Assembly (NCBI GenBank): GCA_035523995.1
Contig: DATKPQ010000153.1
Coordinates: forward strand, 1-64,000
From: JASHVB01 sp035523995
GTDB lineage: Bacteria > Pseudomonadota > Alphaproteobacteria > Acetobacterales > Acetobacteraceae
Length of the DNA: 64,000 bases
Direction of reading: 5' to 3'
Part shown: positions 35,501-43,609 of the stretch, in pieces
Numbering within the stretch: position 1 is the stretch's first letter
Layout of the letters: each line of letters begins with the position of its first letter
Program-made: the position numbers and the translations under genes
Notes under the pieces: model-generated
What the model was told of the DNA's origin: nothing
The model's input: the letters and a program-made list of their open reading frames with translations, nothing else
Database searches by the model: none

Positions 35501-36586
35501 CAGTGCGGTTTCTATCTCGATGATCTGGCGCAGCTTGGCGATCCGACGCGGATTATGCGCTATGACCGCAGGTTCATCGAAGCGTCCGGCGGCGCGCACG
35601 CCACCTTTCTGGAACTCCGCTCCACCAGGGATCTCGCCATTGCGCACCTTGTCTTCCTGCGTCATCCATCGCTGCGCGACTGGACCGCAAGGCGCGGCAT
35701 CGTGCTCGGGCGCGAACTGAACATCACCGACGATGCCGATCGCCTGACGCCCGTGCGCGACCTGCGGCGCTTCCGCCAGCCTTATCTGCTGCTGCACGAG
35801 GGCAAGACCATCCAGCAGTTCGACGACCGCTGGGACACCGGCCCGCGCTACGGCCTGATGCTATCCGCGCTGCAGGACAAGCCGGCCTGGCAGGAAGCCG
35901 CGCGTCATTTCCGCCTGGCCGTACGCAAGATCGCCCGTTCCACCGACGAGCGCACCGCCATCGCCGCCTTCACCTCACCCTTCTATCTGTTCTCGATCAC
36001 TGCCAATGTCGAACGCACCCCGCAGGCGCGGTGCAATGCCGACGCGCTGGTGCTGTGCGCAGTCATCAACAGCTTCGTGTTCGATTGGGCGCTCCGCCAG
36101 AAAACGGCCGCCACCGTCAATTTGTTCATTTTGGAGGCGTGCCCGGTCTGCGAGTTGTCCGCCGACGCCGCACGGTTCCTTGCCCACGGCGCGCTGCGGC
36201 TGTCGTGCAATCACGCTGCCTACGCCCCGCTGTGGCAGGAACAATTGGGGCGCTGCTGGCGGGAAGCATCGCCGTACGGCACCTGGCCCATCCTGTCGTC
36301 GCCGGACGCGCGATGGCAGCTGCGGGCAGTGATGGATGCCGTCGCAGCGCAGGCATATGGGCTGTCGCGCGGCGACTACGACCATATCCTTGGCAGCTTC
36401 ATGCATAAGCGGTTCCCGGAGATGTCCGCCTCGTGCCTGGACGCGTTCGATGCGTTAGCGGCACAGGGCGTGGCCGCATTCTGCCGATCGCATGATCCGT
36501 ACGACGACGTACCCCTGGTGCTCGCACGGGCGAGACCGTCGCGGCAGGCCATTGCCGGGAATCGCACACGTTCCGCCGTCGCGTGA
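32561..36586 (+). CDS. Large Eco57I/PglX-type adenine-specific DNA methyltransferase, DrmMI-like
   Basis: A 1341-residue N6-adenine DNA methyltransferase. The N-terminal third contains LVYRVLFILKLESA (about 265-280) and LNVEELGRVYEALLELEP (about 390-410), found in Eco57I-, PglX- and DISARM-type methylases. GSYYTPDEFVRFLV is near 480, the SAM motif DPATGSGHFLV near 518-528 and the catalytic NPPW near 817. The C-terminal half should carry target recognition (VVPSSFHANEGA, QPYLLLHEGKTIQQFDDRW). No PD-(D/E)xK nuclease signature is obvious, so cleavage, if any, would need another protein. It starts one base inside the helicase stop. Together they look like a self-contained modification/translocation module; self-recognition by methylation is an inference. 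Confidence 0.82.
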   Translation: MNLDLRDCTAVGPAFPEPFLRFELPDLLQKHGLLPKSGRVFEQAWQTVRRQVRSLGGSGGPLRVNNHVIASLAPPLGYAALQRQEPIATREGAEDAGWLLQASNRACLRAFSVASDTDLDAPHRGGRAYRFSPTRAAARVLLATSERAALLTDGSELRLLLCDPLRPDSHVAVPLTGASGWSEQNLAPDSYRLLLALASPQGLAALPDLLEAARLSQARVTKELRVQARTAVERFLQAVLDDPANATRLRHRCRLAVTLWQEALILVYRVLFILKLESAADPARVFSFAATPLWRQALSPNRALGPLARRHLDQGHDTGRMLSDGLRTIFRIFNEGLSCSELSIAPLGGALFGAQSMPLLDSLHWSEAAVALLLDRLLWTMPRGRERERVQYGPLNVEELGRVYEALLELEPGIATRPMVRMRRGKLEVVVLAGSVTPRFLAANSDDNDEDSNVVRKQDIASGQFYLRAGLGRKATGSYYTPDEFVRFLVHETLAPQIAARSPDDDPNPAAILALKVVDPATGSGHFLVQACRFLGEALCAACRLCDTLATAADAQAVQAPAGEQARLLARAQALRARIDALPDPDRTLQAYLPSHSHEGGDSGISQSCALAICRRLVAVHCLYGVDRNPLAIELAKLSLWLESYAEGLPLTFLDHRLVAGDSLAGSFFPQLVTFPVGGGDLDPLLARDVASRLAASLQAALTEVHALQSTVGRDAADLVLKQGAKSRLDAALFPLRQLARVWSGAVMLAQRESDDEFLALAQHVATHGAWPGKLTRRQTRLLATGANALPWDLTFPEIFQPDACGIRTGGFDAVLGNPPWDIVQQNAKEFLAGFDLSILNAPTRREAETKQVRLLSDPTTAAAFRAYQENFEHQHRLADRLYAFQKTANGAAMAGKLDAFRIFAERKLQLAGLHGAVGMVVPSSFHANEGATAIRHLYLQRTDLRCCFSLENRRRLFDIHVRQKFALVVARRPGPTQSVQCGFYLDDLAQLGDPTRIMRYDRRFIEASGGAHATFLELRSTRDLAIAHLVFLRHPSLRDWTARRGIVLGRELNITDDADRLTPVRDLRRFRQPYLLLHEGKTIQQFDDRWDTGPRYGLMLSALQDKPAWQEAARHFRLAVRKIARSTDERTAIAAFTSPFYLFSITANVERTPQARCNADALVLCAVINSFVFDWALRQKTAATVNLFILEACPVCELSADAARFLAHGALRLSCNHAAYAPLWQEQLGRCWREASPYGTWPILSSPDARWQLRAVMDAVAAQAYGLSRGDYDHILGSFMHKRFPEMSASCLDAFDALAAQGVAAFCRSHDPYDDVPLVLARARPSRQAIAGNRTRSAVA

Positions 36587-36658
36587 ATCTGCCCGTCTGT
36601 CTGGCCATTCCCCGCCAGAGGCGCGATCCTGCGGACAAGATGCGCATGAGGAGAGTCC

Positions 36659-39004
36659 ATGTCAGGCACCGGAATTGGCAGCTCGGTACGCCGGCGCGAA
36701 GACCCGCGTTTGCTGTCCGGCAAGGGCCGCTACAGTGACGATCTGAATCTGCCGGGTCAGGCGTACGCGATCATGGTGCGGTCGCCGCATGCGCACGCGC
36801 GGCTCGGCGCGATCGACACGGATGCGGCAAGCGCAATTCCGGGCGTGCTGGCGGTGCTGACGGGACAGGACATGCTGGCCGACGGGCTGCATCCGATCCC
36901 GCACGCCGTCTGGTCGCGCCATCCGGCGGAACTCTACCTGCCGAACAGTGACGGGTCGCAGGCCTTTATGCCGGTGCATTATTGCCTGGCGACGGAGGAA
37001 GTGCGGCATGTCGGCGAGATCGTCGCAATCGTCGTGGCCGATAGCGTTCCAGCTGCCAAGGATGCCGCGGAACTCGTGCAGGTGGACTACCATCCGCTGC
37101 CGGCGGTGACGCGCGCCATAGAAGCCGTGAGGCCTGACGCGGTGCATGTGCGCGAGGATGGCGGCAACATCTGCATCGATTCGCTGGTCGGCGATGCGGC
37201 GGCGACCGAGGCCGCGTTCGCGCGGGCGGCCCATGTTGCGTCGCTGACCACATGGATTCCGCGCGTGACCGGCGTGCCGATGGAACCGCGCGCGGCACTC
37301 GGCACCTACGATCCGGCAACGGACCGTTACACCCTGCATGCCGGCGCGGGCGGCGCGGTACAGCCGAAGCAGCATCTCGCTGGCGTGCTCGGCGTGCCTG
37401 ACAAGAACGTGCGCATGGTGATGCACGATGTCGGCGGCAATTTCGGCACGCGCGGGGCGTTCAATCCGGAATTCGCCTTGGTGGTGTGGGCCTCGCGTCG
37501 CGTCGGCCGGCCGGTGAAATGGACCTGCATGCGCAGCGAGGCCTTCGTGGCCGACTACCAGGCGCGCGATCTGGAGGCCACCGCGGAATTGGCGCTGGAT
37601 GCCGACGGCACGTTCCTGGCGATGCGCGGCTCGGTGATCAGCAATGTCGGCGCGTATCCGATCTCGTTCGGTCCAATTCAGAAAGGCGTGGAGATTCTCA
37701 CCAGCATCTATCACGTGCCAGCGGTGTTGGTGCGCGCTCGCGCGGCGATGACCAATACGCCACCGACTCGCCCCTATCGCAGCTCCGGCCGGCCCGAGGT
37801 GATGTTCGTGATGGAGCGTTTGATCGACATCGCGGCCCGCCGCACCGGCCTGGACCGCATCGAACTGCGCCGGCGCAATTTGATACAAGAGAACGCGATG
37901 CCGTACCGCAACCCGTTCGGCATGCTCTACGACAGCGGGGCCTATCACAAGGTGATGGAGCGTGCCCTGGAACTGGCGGACTGGAACGGGTTCCCCGCCC
38001 GTCGTGCCGCAGCCAGGACGCGGGGTCTGTGCCGTGGCATCGGCATAGCGAACTATATGGATACTGCGACCGGCGTGCCGCGTGAGCGTGCGGAAGTCAC
38101 CGTGATGCCGGAGGGCGTTGTGGAGGTGGTGATCGGCACCGTTTCGCAAGGTCAGGGGCATGATACCAGCTTTGCGCAGCTCATCACCGAATGGCTTGGC
38201 GTTGACCTGGACACGGTGAAGCTGGTGACCGGCGATACCGACCGCGTCGTGTTCGGCGGCGGGGCGCATTCCGGACGAGCGCTCCGGTTGGGTAGCATCG
38301 TCATGCACGCCGCGTCACGCGAGATTATCGAAAAGGGCCTGCGCATCTCCAGCCACGTGCTGGAGGCGGACGTCGCAGACCTGTCCTTCACCGATGGCCG
38401 CTTCGTCGTGAGCGGCACCGACCGTTCGATCCATTTGTTCGAAATCGCCCGCGCGGCGGTCGAACGTAACGATCTGCCGGAGGATCTGCGTGGGCCGCTC
38501 GGCGCGGTCAGCGACCAGACTGTGCCAGAAGCGAGTTTTCCCTACGGCTGCCATGTCTGCGAAGTGGAAATCGATCCGGATACCGGCACGGTGCTGATCG
38601 AGCGCCACACCGCGGTGGACGATGTCGGCCGGGCGGTAAATCCAATGATCGTGCACGGCCAGGTGCATGGCGGCATCGTGCAAGGGATGGGTCAGGCGCT
38701 GTGCGAGCAATGCTATTATGAACCCGGCAGCGGACAGTTGTTGGCCGGGTCGTTCATGGACTACGCGATGCCGCGCGCGGCGATGTTCCCGATGTTCCAC
38801 GCCGAGCTGTCGGAGGTGCCGTCAACCACCCATCCGCTCGGAATCCGGCCAGCGGGCGAGGGCGGCACGACGCCGGCACTTGCGGTGGTGGTCAACGCTA
38901 TTGTGGATGCGCTGTCGGATTATGGCGTGGAACATGTTGAGATGCCTGCAACAGCACAACGCCTGTGGCTGGCGATACACGGCGGGGAAGGGAAAGCGGC
39001 ATGA
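36659..39004 (+). CDS. Xanthine-dehydrogenase-family molybdopterin-binding large subunit
   Basis: A 781-residue molybdenum hydroxylase large subunit of the CoxL/aldehyde oxidase type. The opening SVRRREDPRLLSGKGRYSDDL, RPYRSSGRPEVMFVMER, VSQGQGHDTSFAQ, the HSGRALRLGS stretch and the active-site GEGGT near the C-terminus are all visible. These enzymes normally work with a 2Fe-2S subunit and an FAD subunit, but neither is encoded nearby, so it may use distant partners. GAGGAGAG precedes the ATG. A small ABM-like gene overlaps its end by four bases. The substrate is unknown; a heterocycle or aldehyde is typical of the family. Confidence 0.87.
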   Translation: MSGTGIGSSVRRREDPRLLSGKGRYSDDLNLPGQAYAIMVRSPHAHARLGAIDTDAASAIPGVLAVLTGQDMLADGLHPIPHAVWSRHPAELYLPNSDGSQAFMPVHYCLATEEVRHVGEIVAIVVADSVPAAKDAAELVQVDYHPLPAVTRAIEAVRPDAVHVREDGGNICIDSLVGDAAATEAAFARAAHVASLTTWIPRVTGVPMEPRAALGTYDPATDRYTLHAGAGGAVQPKQHLAGVLGVPDKNVRMVMHDVGGNFGTRGAFNPEFALVVWASRRVGRPVKWTCMRSEAFVADYQARDLEATAELALDADGTFLAMRGSVISNVGAYPISFGPIQKGVEILTSIYHVPAVLVRARAAMTNTPPTRPYRSSGRPEVMFVMERLIDIAARRTGLDRIELRRRNLIQENAMPYRNPFGMLYDSGAYHKVMERALELADWNGFPARRAAARTRGLCRGIGIANYMDTATGVPRERAEVTVMPEGVVEVVIGTVSQGQGHDTSFAQLITEWLGVDLDTVKLVTGDTDRVVFGGGAHSGRALRLGSIVMHAASREIIEKGLRISSHVLEADVADLSFTDGRFVVSGTDRSIHLFEIARAAVERNDLPEDLRGPLGAVSDQTVPEASFPYGCHVCEVEIDPDTGTVLIERHTAVDDVGRAVNPMIVHGQVHGGIVQGMGQALCEQCYYEPGSGQLLAGSFMDYAMPRAAMFPMFHAELSEVPSTTHPLGIRPAGEGGTTPALAVVVNAIVDALSDYGVEHVEMPATAQRLWLAIHGGEGKAA

Positions 39005-39312
39005 TCGTACGAAGCTGGAGCGGCCATACGACGCCTGATCGCGAGGCCGATTACCCGGTGCATTTCCACCACAACGTGCTGCCAGCGCTGCGCGGGATCG
39101 ACGGGTTTTTGGGTGCGACGCTGTTGCGGGAATTGATCGACGGTGCGGTGGTCTATCAGGTGCTGACGCGTTGGCGCGACATGGAGGATATCCGAGGATT
39201 TGCGGGCCATCACCCATCGCGTGCGGTGGTGGAACCTGAAGCGGTCGCGGCGCTGGTCGGGTTCGATAAGACGGTCCGACATTACGTCGTCGTGGAGGAG
39301 GTTCAGTACTAG
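39001..39312 (+). CDS. Small antibiotic-biosynthesis-monooxygenase-like protein
   Basis: A 103-residue protein with a ferredoxin-like fold pattern: MIVRSWSGHTTPDREADYPVHFHHNVLPALRGIDGFLGATLLRE, then VVYQVLTRWRDMEDIRGFAG. This resembles small ABM-type monooxygenases and stress-related dimeric alpha/beta barrel proteins. The ATG overlaps the stop of the molybdoenzyme gene by four bases, so they are co-translated. It may be an accessory enzyme acting on the same substrate. Family is likely; function is a guess. Confidence 0.7.
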   Translation: MIVRSWSGHTTPDREADYPVHFHHNVLPALRGIDGFLGATLLRELIDGAVVYQVLTRWRDMEDIRGFAGHHPSRAVVEPEAVAALVGFDKTVRHYVVVEEVQY

Positions 39313-39605
39313 TACCGCGTTTCCATGGAACGAATCGTATCACGGTGACATCGTGATCCTGTAGAATCGCGTGTGAACCAGGGGCGCACGATCGAGGTCA
39401 CCCAGTCACGCCATAATTCGTTGCTTGACCTCCGAAGTTGAAGCGCCCCTCACGCTGCGTGGCGAGCCACTTTTTGGTTTCCGTCCGGCTGACCTCGGCC
39501 GCCATGATACTCGTTGCAAGCGGCCGTGGAAGCATAGGATCTCATTGCTATCGGACCGTACGGTGGTGCGATTCCCGCCGGTCGTTTGGATTTGCAGTTA
39601 CGAAA
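39313..39605. other. Intergenic stretch between convergent genes
   Basis: About 290 bases between the ABM-like gene and the end of the minus-strand FAD oxidoreductase. Apart from a short palindromic run (ATCACGGTGACATCGTGAT near 39340) I see no gene or recognisable insertion sequence; a fragment of an old mobile element is possible but I cannot show it. Confidence 0.4.
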
Positions 39606-40817
39606 TCACATCAGGCGCTGCAACGGCACGGACGCGTCCGCCAGCTTCGCTTCGTCCACCACTTTGCGCGACTTGATCAGCGCCTGCCCTGCCCGGATCT
39701 CGCGTGGATTGTTTGCCGCGGTGACACCGAGGACGCTACCGTCTTCCGCCAGATGGACCGCGACAAATGATTCCGCCGGGCCACCCTGCCGCACGACCGT
39801 GCGCGCCGCGTCGGCAGGCAAGCCTGCCACCTGGAGATTGACCTTATACTGGTCGGTCCAGAACCACGGTACATCGTCATAGGGCGTCGTGTCGCCGCAC
39901 ATCGCCTTGCCCACGGCGATACCATGGTTCTGCGCGTGACGCCACGATTCCAGCCGTAACCGGCGACCGAACAACGGATGGAAGAACGCGGTCACGTCGC
40001 CGGCAGCATAAATGTCGGGATCGCTGCTGCGGCCGAATTCGTCCACCACGATGCCGCCTTCCAGCGACAATCCTGCCGCCTCTGCCAGGCTCAGATTACG
40101 CTGCATGCCGACGCCCGCCACCACAACGTCGGCGGAAAAGCGGCGTCCGTCGCGGCATGTTACGACAATGCCACCGTTCTCGCGATCGAGGCGGTCGACG
40201 ATCAGATCGAAATGCAATGTCACGCCGGCGCGGCGGTGCAACGATTCGATATACGCTGCCCCTTCCGGCGAAACCGCGCGGCCCATCGCACGTGGCAGAG
40301 CTTCGAGCACTGTCACTTCGCAGCCGCGCGTCCGCGCCGAGGACGCGATCTCCAGCCCGATCACGCCGGCGCCGATACAAAGCACGCGCGGCGCCCCTCC
40401 AAGACGTGCGCGGATGGCACGGGCATCCTCCAGAGTGCGGAGATACAGCGCCAGATCGCCGCCGTGCACCGGCAGGTGGCGCGCCTGTCCGCCCACCGTC
40501 AGCAGCAGCTTGTCATAATCAAACGCCCGCCCATCGGACAGCAGAACGCGATGCGCCTTCGGGTCCACGCTGTACACAGCGTTCCCGAGCACCATCTCGA
40601 TGTCCAGTTCGCCATAGCGTTGTTCGGTGTGGAAATGCAGAGTGGGCGGCTCTGGGTCCTCAACGAGAACCTGCTTGGAGAGCGGCGGGCGCTGATACGG
40701 CCGCAACGGCTCGTCGCCGATCAGCCATACCCGCCCAGTAAATCCAACCTGTCGCATGGATACGGCCGCCCAGGCGCCAGCCTGGCCGGCGCCGACGATG
40801 ACGTGAGTGGCGGTCAT
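39606..40817 (-). CDS. FAD-dependent ferredoxin-reductase-type oxidoreductase
   Basis: A 403-residue two-dinucleotide-binding flavoprotein of the type that passes electrons from NAD(P)H to a ferredoxin (rhodocoxin, putidaredoxin or terpredoxin reductase). It has VGAGQAGAWAA at the N-terminus, RPPLSKQVL typical of the subgroup, the second Rossmann motif CIGAGVIGLEIA near 146, and DPDIYAAGDVTAFFHP for FAD. The C-terminal domain has PWFWTDQYKVNLQVAGLP. Such reductases often serve cytochrome P450s or ring-hydroxylating dioxygenases, but no ferredoxin or oxygenase lies adjacent. It is the last gene of a minus-strand run, 10 bases after the secreted hypothetical gene. Confidence 0.88.
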   Translation of the reverse strand: MTATHVIVGAGQAGAWAAVSMRQVGFTGRVWLIGDEPLRPYQRPPLSKQVLVEDPEPPTLHFHTEQRYGELDIEMVLGNAVYSVDPKAHRVLLSDGRAFDYDKLLLTVGGQARHLPVHGGDLALYLRTLEDARAIRARLGGAPRVLCIGAGVIGLEIASSARTRGCEVTVLEALPRAMGRAVSPEGAAYIESLHRRAGVTLHFDLIVDRLDRENGGIVVTCRDGRRFSADVVVAGVGMQRNLSLAEAAGLSLEGGIVVDEFGRSSDPDIYAAGDVTAFFHPLFGRRLRLESWRHAQNHGIAVGKAMCGDTTPYDDVPWFWTDQYKVNLQVAGLPADAARTVVRQGGPAESFVAVHLAEDGSVLGVTAANNPREIRAGQALIKSRKVVDEAKLADASVPLQRLM

Positions 40818-40827
40818 ATCGCGCGGC

Positions 40828-41262
40828 CTACCGCGCCGCCGTCTCGCCGGGTGGAGGATTTGCCGGCAACCACGCGTCCGTCCAGCCGGTCTCGCCGTTG
40901 CTTGTGATCTGCACCTCGGTCGCGCCCGGACCGGAACGATCGAGGATCTTGATGGCCGTCGGCTGGGTGACCGGCTGGCAGTCCGGAGGGGCTGCTTGCT
41001 CGCCCATCATCAGGGCGGCGCGGCGCCGAAGATCATCCTGGCTGCGGCAGATGACGGAGCCGGGATCCAGCCGAGGCCAGGCACTGGGCGGAGCCGCAAC
41101 GGCGGGCGGCGGCGCCTCGCCATTCGAGTGCTTCTGCCCAAGAAGGCCCTCGTAGTTGACGTTGCTGTCGCTGGGCGGCTTCACTTGGGCTGAAGCCAGC
41201 ATGCTCATGCAAACCAGCGGTGCCGCCAGAAGGCCACGCCGGACAAATTTTGTTATCTGCAT
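40828..41262 (-). CDS. Exported hypothetical protein
   Basis: A 144-residue protein with a signal peptide (MQITKFVRRGLLAAPLVCMSMLASAQ, cleavage expected after ASA). The mature part begins with a Pro/Ala-rich stretch, then SVICRSQDDLRRRAALMMGEQ and PDCQPVTQPTAIKILDRSGPGATEVQI, with two cysteines that could pair in the periplasm. I do not recognise the family. GAGAGGGGG lies directly ahead of the ATG at 41262. It precedes the FAD oxidoreductase by 10 bases. Confidence 0.7.
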   Translation of the reverse strand: MQITKFVRRGLLAAPLVCMSMLASAQVKPPSDSNVNYEGLLGQKHSNGEAPPPAVAAPPSAWPRLDPGSVICRSQDDLRRRAALMMGEQAAPPDCQPVTQPTAIKILDRSGPGATEVQITSNGETGWTDAWLPANPPPGETAAR

Positions 41263-41373
41263 TTTCCCCCTCTCAGGCCGGAGAACCACAGTATCTATGA
41301 AGCGACGGGGATCGGCGCGCAACTGCGTCGCGTATGACGCTCCGCGTGTTGATACAGATTTCGCGCTGGAGCC

Positions 41374-42588
41374 TCAGCCGCCGGCCGGTGGTCCTTTCAT
41401 CTCCGCCACGCGCCTCGCGAGTTCCGCCCGGCAGGCGGCCGAGTCCGCGGAGCACCCGCCCGCATGCCACCAGCCCCGCACTGCCCGCAGCATTTCTCCG
41501 ACCATCGGACCAGGCTCCAGCCCCAGCGCCAGCACGTCGCGGCCCTCGAGCGGAAAGACGGGGCGCGGCATGGCCGCCAGACGCGCGCGCAGTGCGTCCC
41601 AATCCAGCCCGGCATGACCGTCCAGCCAGGTGCGGTCTCGCAGGATCGCCGGGTCGGTATCGGCGAGCAAGCAGCGGAGGGTAGCGTCATCCATGTCCGG
41701 CCGCACCGGCGGGGCCTGACGCAAGGCGATCAGTCGCTCACGCTCTGCTCCAGAGAGCCGCAGTCGCTCGGCGAAGGATTCGGCATCGCCGGTCAGCAGC
41801 GCCGCGAGCCGCAACAGCGGATCGAGTGGGGCTCCTGCGGCAACCACCCGGTCGAGCCGGCGCAAATCTGTCCCCTCCGGCATCATCGCCGCCAGCACGC
41901 CCAATTCCGCCATCAGTGCCAATGCGCCGCGTGGATCGGGAGCGGCAAGAATGCGCGTTAGCTCGCTCCAAACCCGCTCGGCCGAAAGGCGGCCGAGGCC
42001 GGCCACGCCAGCGCGGATAGCCCCCAACGTCGGTATGTCAGGGGAGCCGACGCCATAGCGCCCATGGAAACGGAAGAAACGAAGAATGCGGAGGTAGTCT
42101 TCGGCGATGCGCGTCGCCGGGTCGCCAACGAACCGGACGACGCCCCGCTGCAGATCAGCGATACCGCCAAAATAGTCGAACACTGCGCCGTCTCGGGTCA
42201 TCGACAGCGCATTTATCGTGAAATCGCGACGTGCGGCATCGGCGCGCCAGTCGTTGGTGAAGGCCACGATGGCATGCCGGCCATCCGTCTCTACATCGCG
42301 GCGCAACGTGGTGATTTCGAAGCCACGCCCGTCGGAGACCGCGGTGACGGTGCCGTGGGCGATCCCCGTTGGCACCGCCCGGATACCTGCTTTGCCAAGC
42401 GCAGCAAGCACATCGTCAGGCGGACGCGGCGTTGCCAGGTCGATGTCGGCGACCGGACGGCCCGCCAGCGTGTCACGCACTGCGCCGCCGGCGATCCGTG
42501 CTTCCGGTAGGGCGGAGAGCACTGACGACAGCGCTGGGTCGGACAGGAAGTCGGGCGGACGGATTTTCAGCGCGGGTTGGTCGATCAT
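41374..42588 (-). CDS. cca: CCA tRNA nucleotidyltransferase
   Basis: A 404-residue class II CCA-adding or A-adding enzyme that completes the 3' end of tRNAs. The nucleotidyltransferase core shows GGAVRDTLAG at 34-43 and the metal-binding DID at 48-50. It is followed by RRDFTINALS, the Pol beta RNA-binding domain EDYLRILRFFRFHGRYG, and a C-terminal helical part. The start overlaps the stop of the DUF6111 gene by four bases. The grouping with DUF6111, CoA pyrophosphatase and DUF1285 recurs in alphaproteobacteria. Confidence 0.92.
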   Translation of the reverse strand: MIDQPALKIRPPDFLSDPALSSVLSALPEARIAGGAVRDTLAGRPVADIDLATPRPPDDVLAALGKAGIRAVPTGIAHGTVTAVSDGRGFEITTLRRDVETDGRHAIVAFTNDWRADAARRDFTINALSMTRDGAVFDYFGGIADLQRGVVRFVGDPATRIAEDYLRILRFFRFHGRYGVGSPDIPTLGAIRAGVAGLGRLSAERVWSELTRILAAPDPRGALALMAELGVLAAMMPEGTDLRRLDRVVAAGAPLDPLLRLAALLTGDAESFAERLRLSGAERERLIALRQAPPVRPDMDDATLRCLLADTDPAILRDRTWLDGHAGLDWDALRARLAAMPRPVFPLEGRDVLALGLEPGPMVGEMLRAVRGWWHAGGCSADSAACRAELARRVAEMKGPPAGG

Positions 42589-42830
42589 GGTGGTGCGCCA
42601 TGACCAGGGACGATGCGGCCCTCATGCAGTGTGGCTGGTACATAAGTGCTTCCGGACGGCAATGCGCCTTCCCACTGGAACCACAAGAGGGCGCCGAGCA
42701 ATACCCCAAGCAGAACGAAGGATGCTGCGACAACGCGGGAGGACAGTCCGCGTACAGACCCGGTAATCCGCCACATCGCGAAGAGGATGAATGGCGCAAG
42801 GAATAGGAGCAGTTCGACGTAGCGGAGCAT
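42585..42830 (-). CDS. DUF6111-family small membrane protein
   Basis: An 81-residue membrane protein. MLRYVELLLFLAPFILFAMWRITG is the first membrane segment and VVAASFVLLGVLLGALLWFQWEG the second, followed by a short tail VPGHGAPP. This matches DUF6111, which is usually encoded directly before the CCA-adding enzyme. The ATG at 42830 gives the conserved beginning; the longer frame upstream is a low-complexity extension. It overlaps cca by four bases. Function unknown. Confidence 0.8.
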   Translation of the reverse strand: MLRYVELLLFLAPFILFAMWRITGSVRGLSSRVVAASFVLLGVLLGALLWFQWEGALPSGSTYVPATLHEGRIVPGHGAPP

Positions 42831-42976
42831 CAGGCTGACAATAACCTCTCCCACGCTGTCTGCGGGAGAGGCTGGTTGGGGTTGGGAAGCGAACCAACGG
42901 GTCATCGGGGGATGGGGATGGGGATTGGGTCGGTACGATTTCATAGAGTGCCGACACGCTGACCCCTCCCCCGGCG

Positions 42977-43609
42977 CTACGCGCCGACCTCTCCCGCCGC
43001 AGGCGGGAGCGATTTCGGGGGGCGTCTCAGCTTCTGCGCCAAATGCACGAGAATTGCGGCAGTGGCACCCCAGATGAAATGCTCCGGGTGTGGCCAGACC
43101 CAGTATTCGCGCAGGTTGCCGCGCGCTTCATGGCGCTGGCGCTGCGGCGCCGCTGGATCGAGCAATACGTCCAGCGGCATCTCGAAGACGCATTCGACTT
43201 CCGCCGGAGCCGGACGCAACACCAGGCCTGCTGGCAGCACACCCAGAACCGGCGTGATACGGTACCCTGTGCCGGTGACGTAATCGTCGAGACGGCCCAG
43301 TACCTCCACGTCACGCGGCGACAGGCTCACCTCCTCTTCCGCCTCGCGCAGGGCCGCTTGTTCGGGTGTCTCGCCCGCGTCGATACGCCCGCCAGGGAAA
43401 CTCACTTGGCCGGCATGTTTGCTGAGGTGCACGGTACGCTTCGTCAGCAGAATGCCGGGAGTCGACCCAAGCACGACGGGCACCAGTACCGCCGCCGGGA
43501 TCGGGGGCGCATCGAGCACCTGGAGCACTTCGTCGCCATACGCCACGGAACCCCTGTGCGGCGCGATAACGACTGCCGTCAGGCGGGCGCGCAATTCCTC
43601 GCTGGTCAC
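42977..43609 (-). CDS. CoA pyrophosphatase (Nudix hydrolase)
   Basis: A 210-residue Nudix hydrolase predicted to cleave CoA to 4'-phosphopantetheine and 3',5'-ADP. The Nudix box GGRIDAGETPEQAALREAEEEV is at residues 73-94, preceded by HAGQVSFPGG, the motif specific to CoA pyrophosphatases. The GTG start at 43609 overlaps the stop of the DUF1285 gene by four bases (GTGA); a longer start would lie within that gene. It is followed by a GC-rich stretch with a CTCCCGCC/GGCGGGAG hairpin. Confidence 0.88.
   Translation of the reverse strand: MTSEELRARLTAVVIAPHRGSVAYGDEVLQVLDAPPIPAAVLVPVVLGSTPGILLTKRTVHLSKHAGQVSFPGGRIDAGETPEQAALREAEEEVSLSPRDVEVLGRLDDYVTGTGYRITPVLGVLPAGLVLRPAPAEVECVFEMPLDVLLDPAAPQRQRHEARGNLREYWVWPHPEHFIWGATAAILVHLAQKLRRPPKSLPPAAGEVGA

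Noticed and set aside
29346..36586. Complete DISARM or BREX system
   Set aside because: No DrmA, DrmB, DrmC, BrxA, BrxB, BrxC, PglZ or BrxL homologue is encoded in the flanks; only a helicase and a methylase are present.
36662..38308. Long minus-strand frame inside the molybdoenzyme gene
   Set aside because: Histidine- and arginine-rich antisense translation with no recognisable domain; the plus frame is a clear CoxL-type protein.
39313..39605. Insertion-sequence remnant between the ABM-like gene and the FAD oxidoreductase
   Set aside because: No terminal inverted repeats or transposase motif could be identified, only a short palindromic run.
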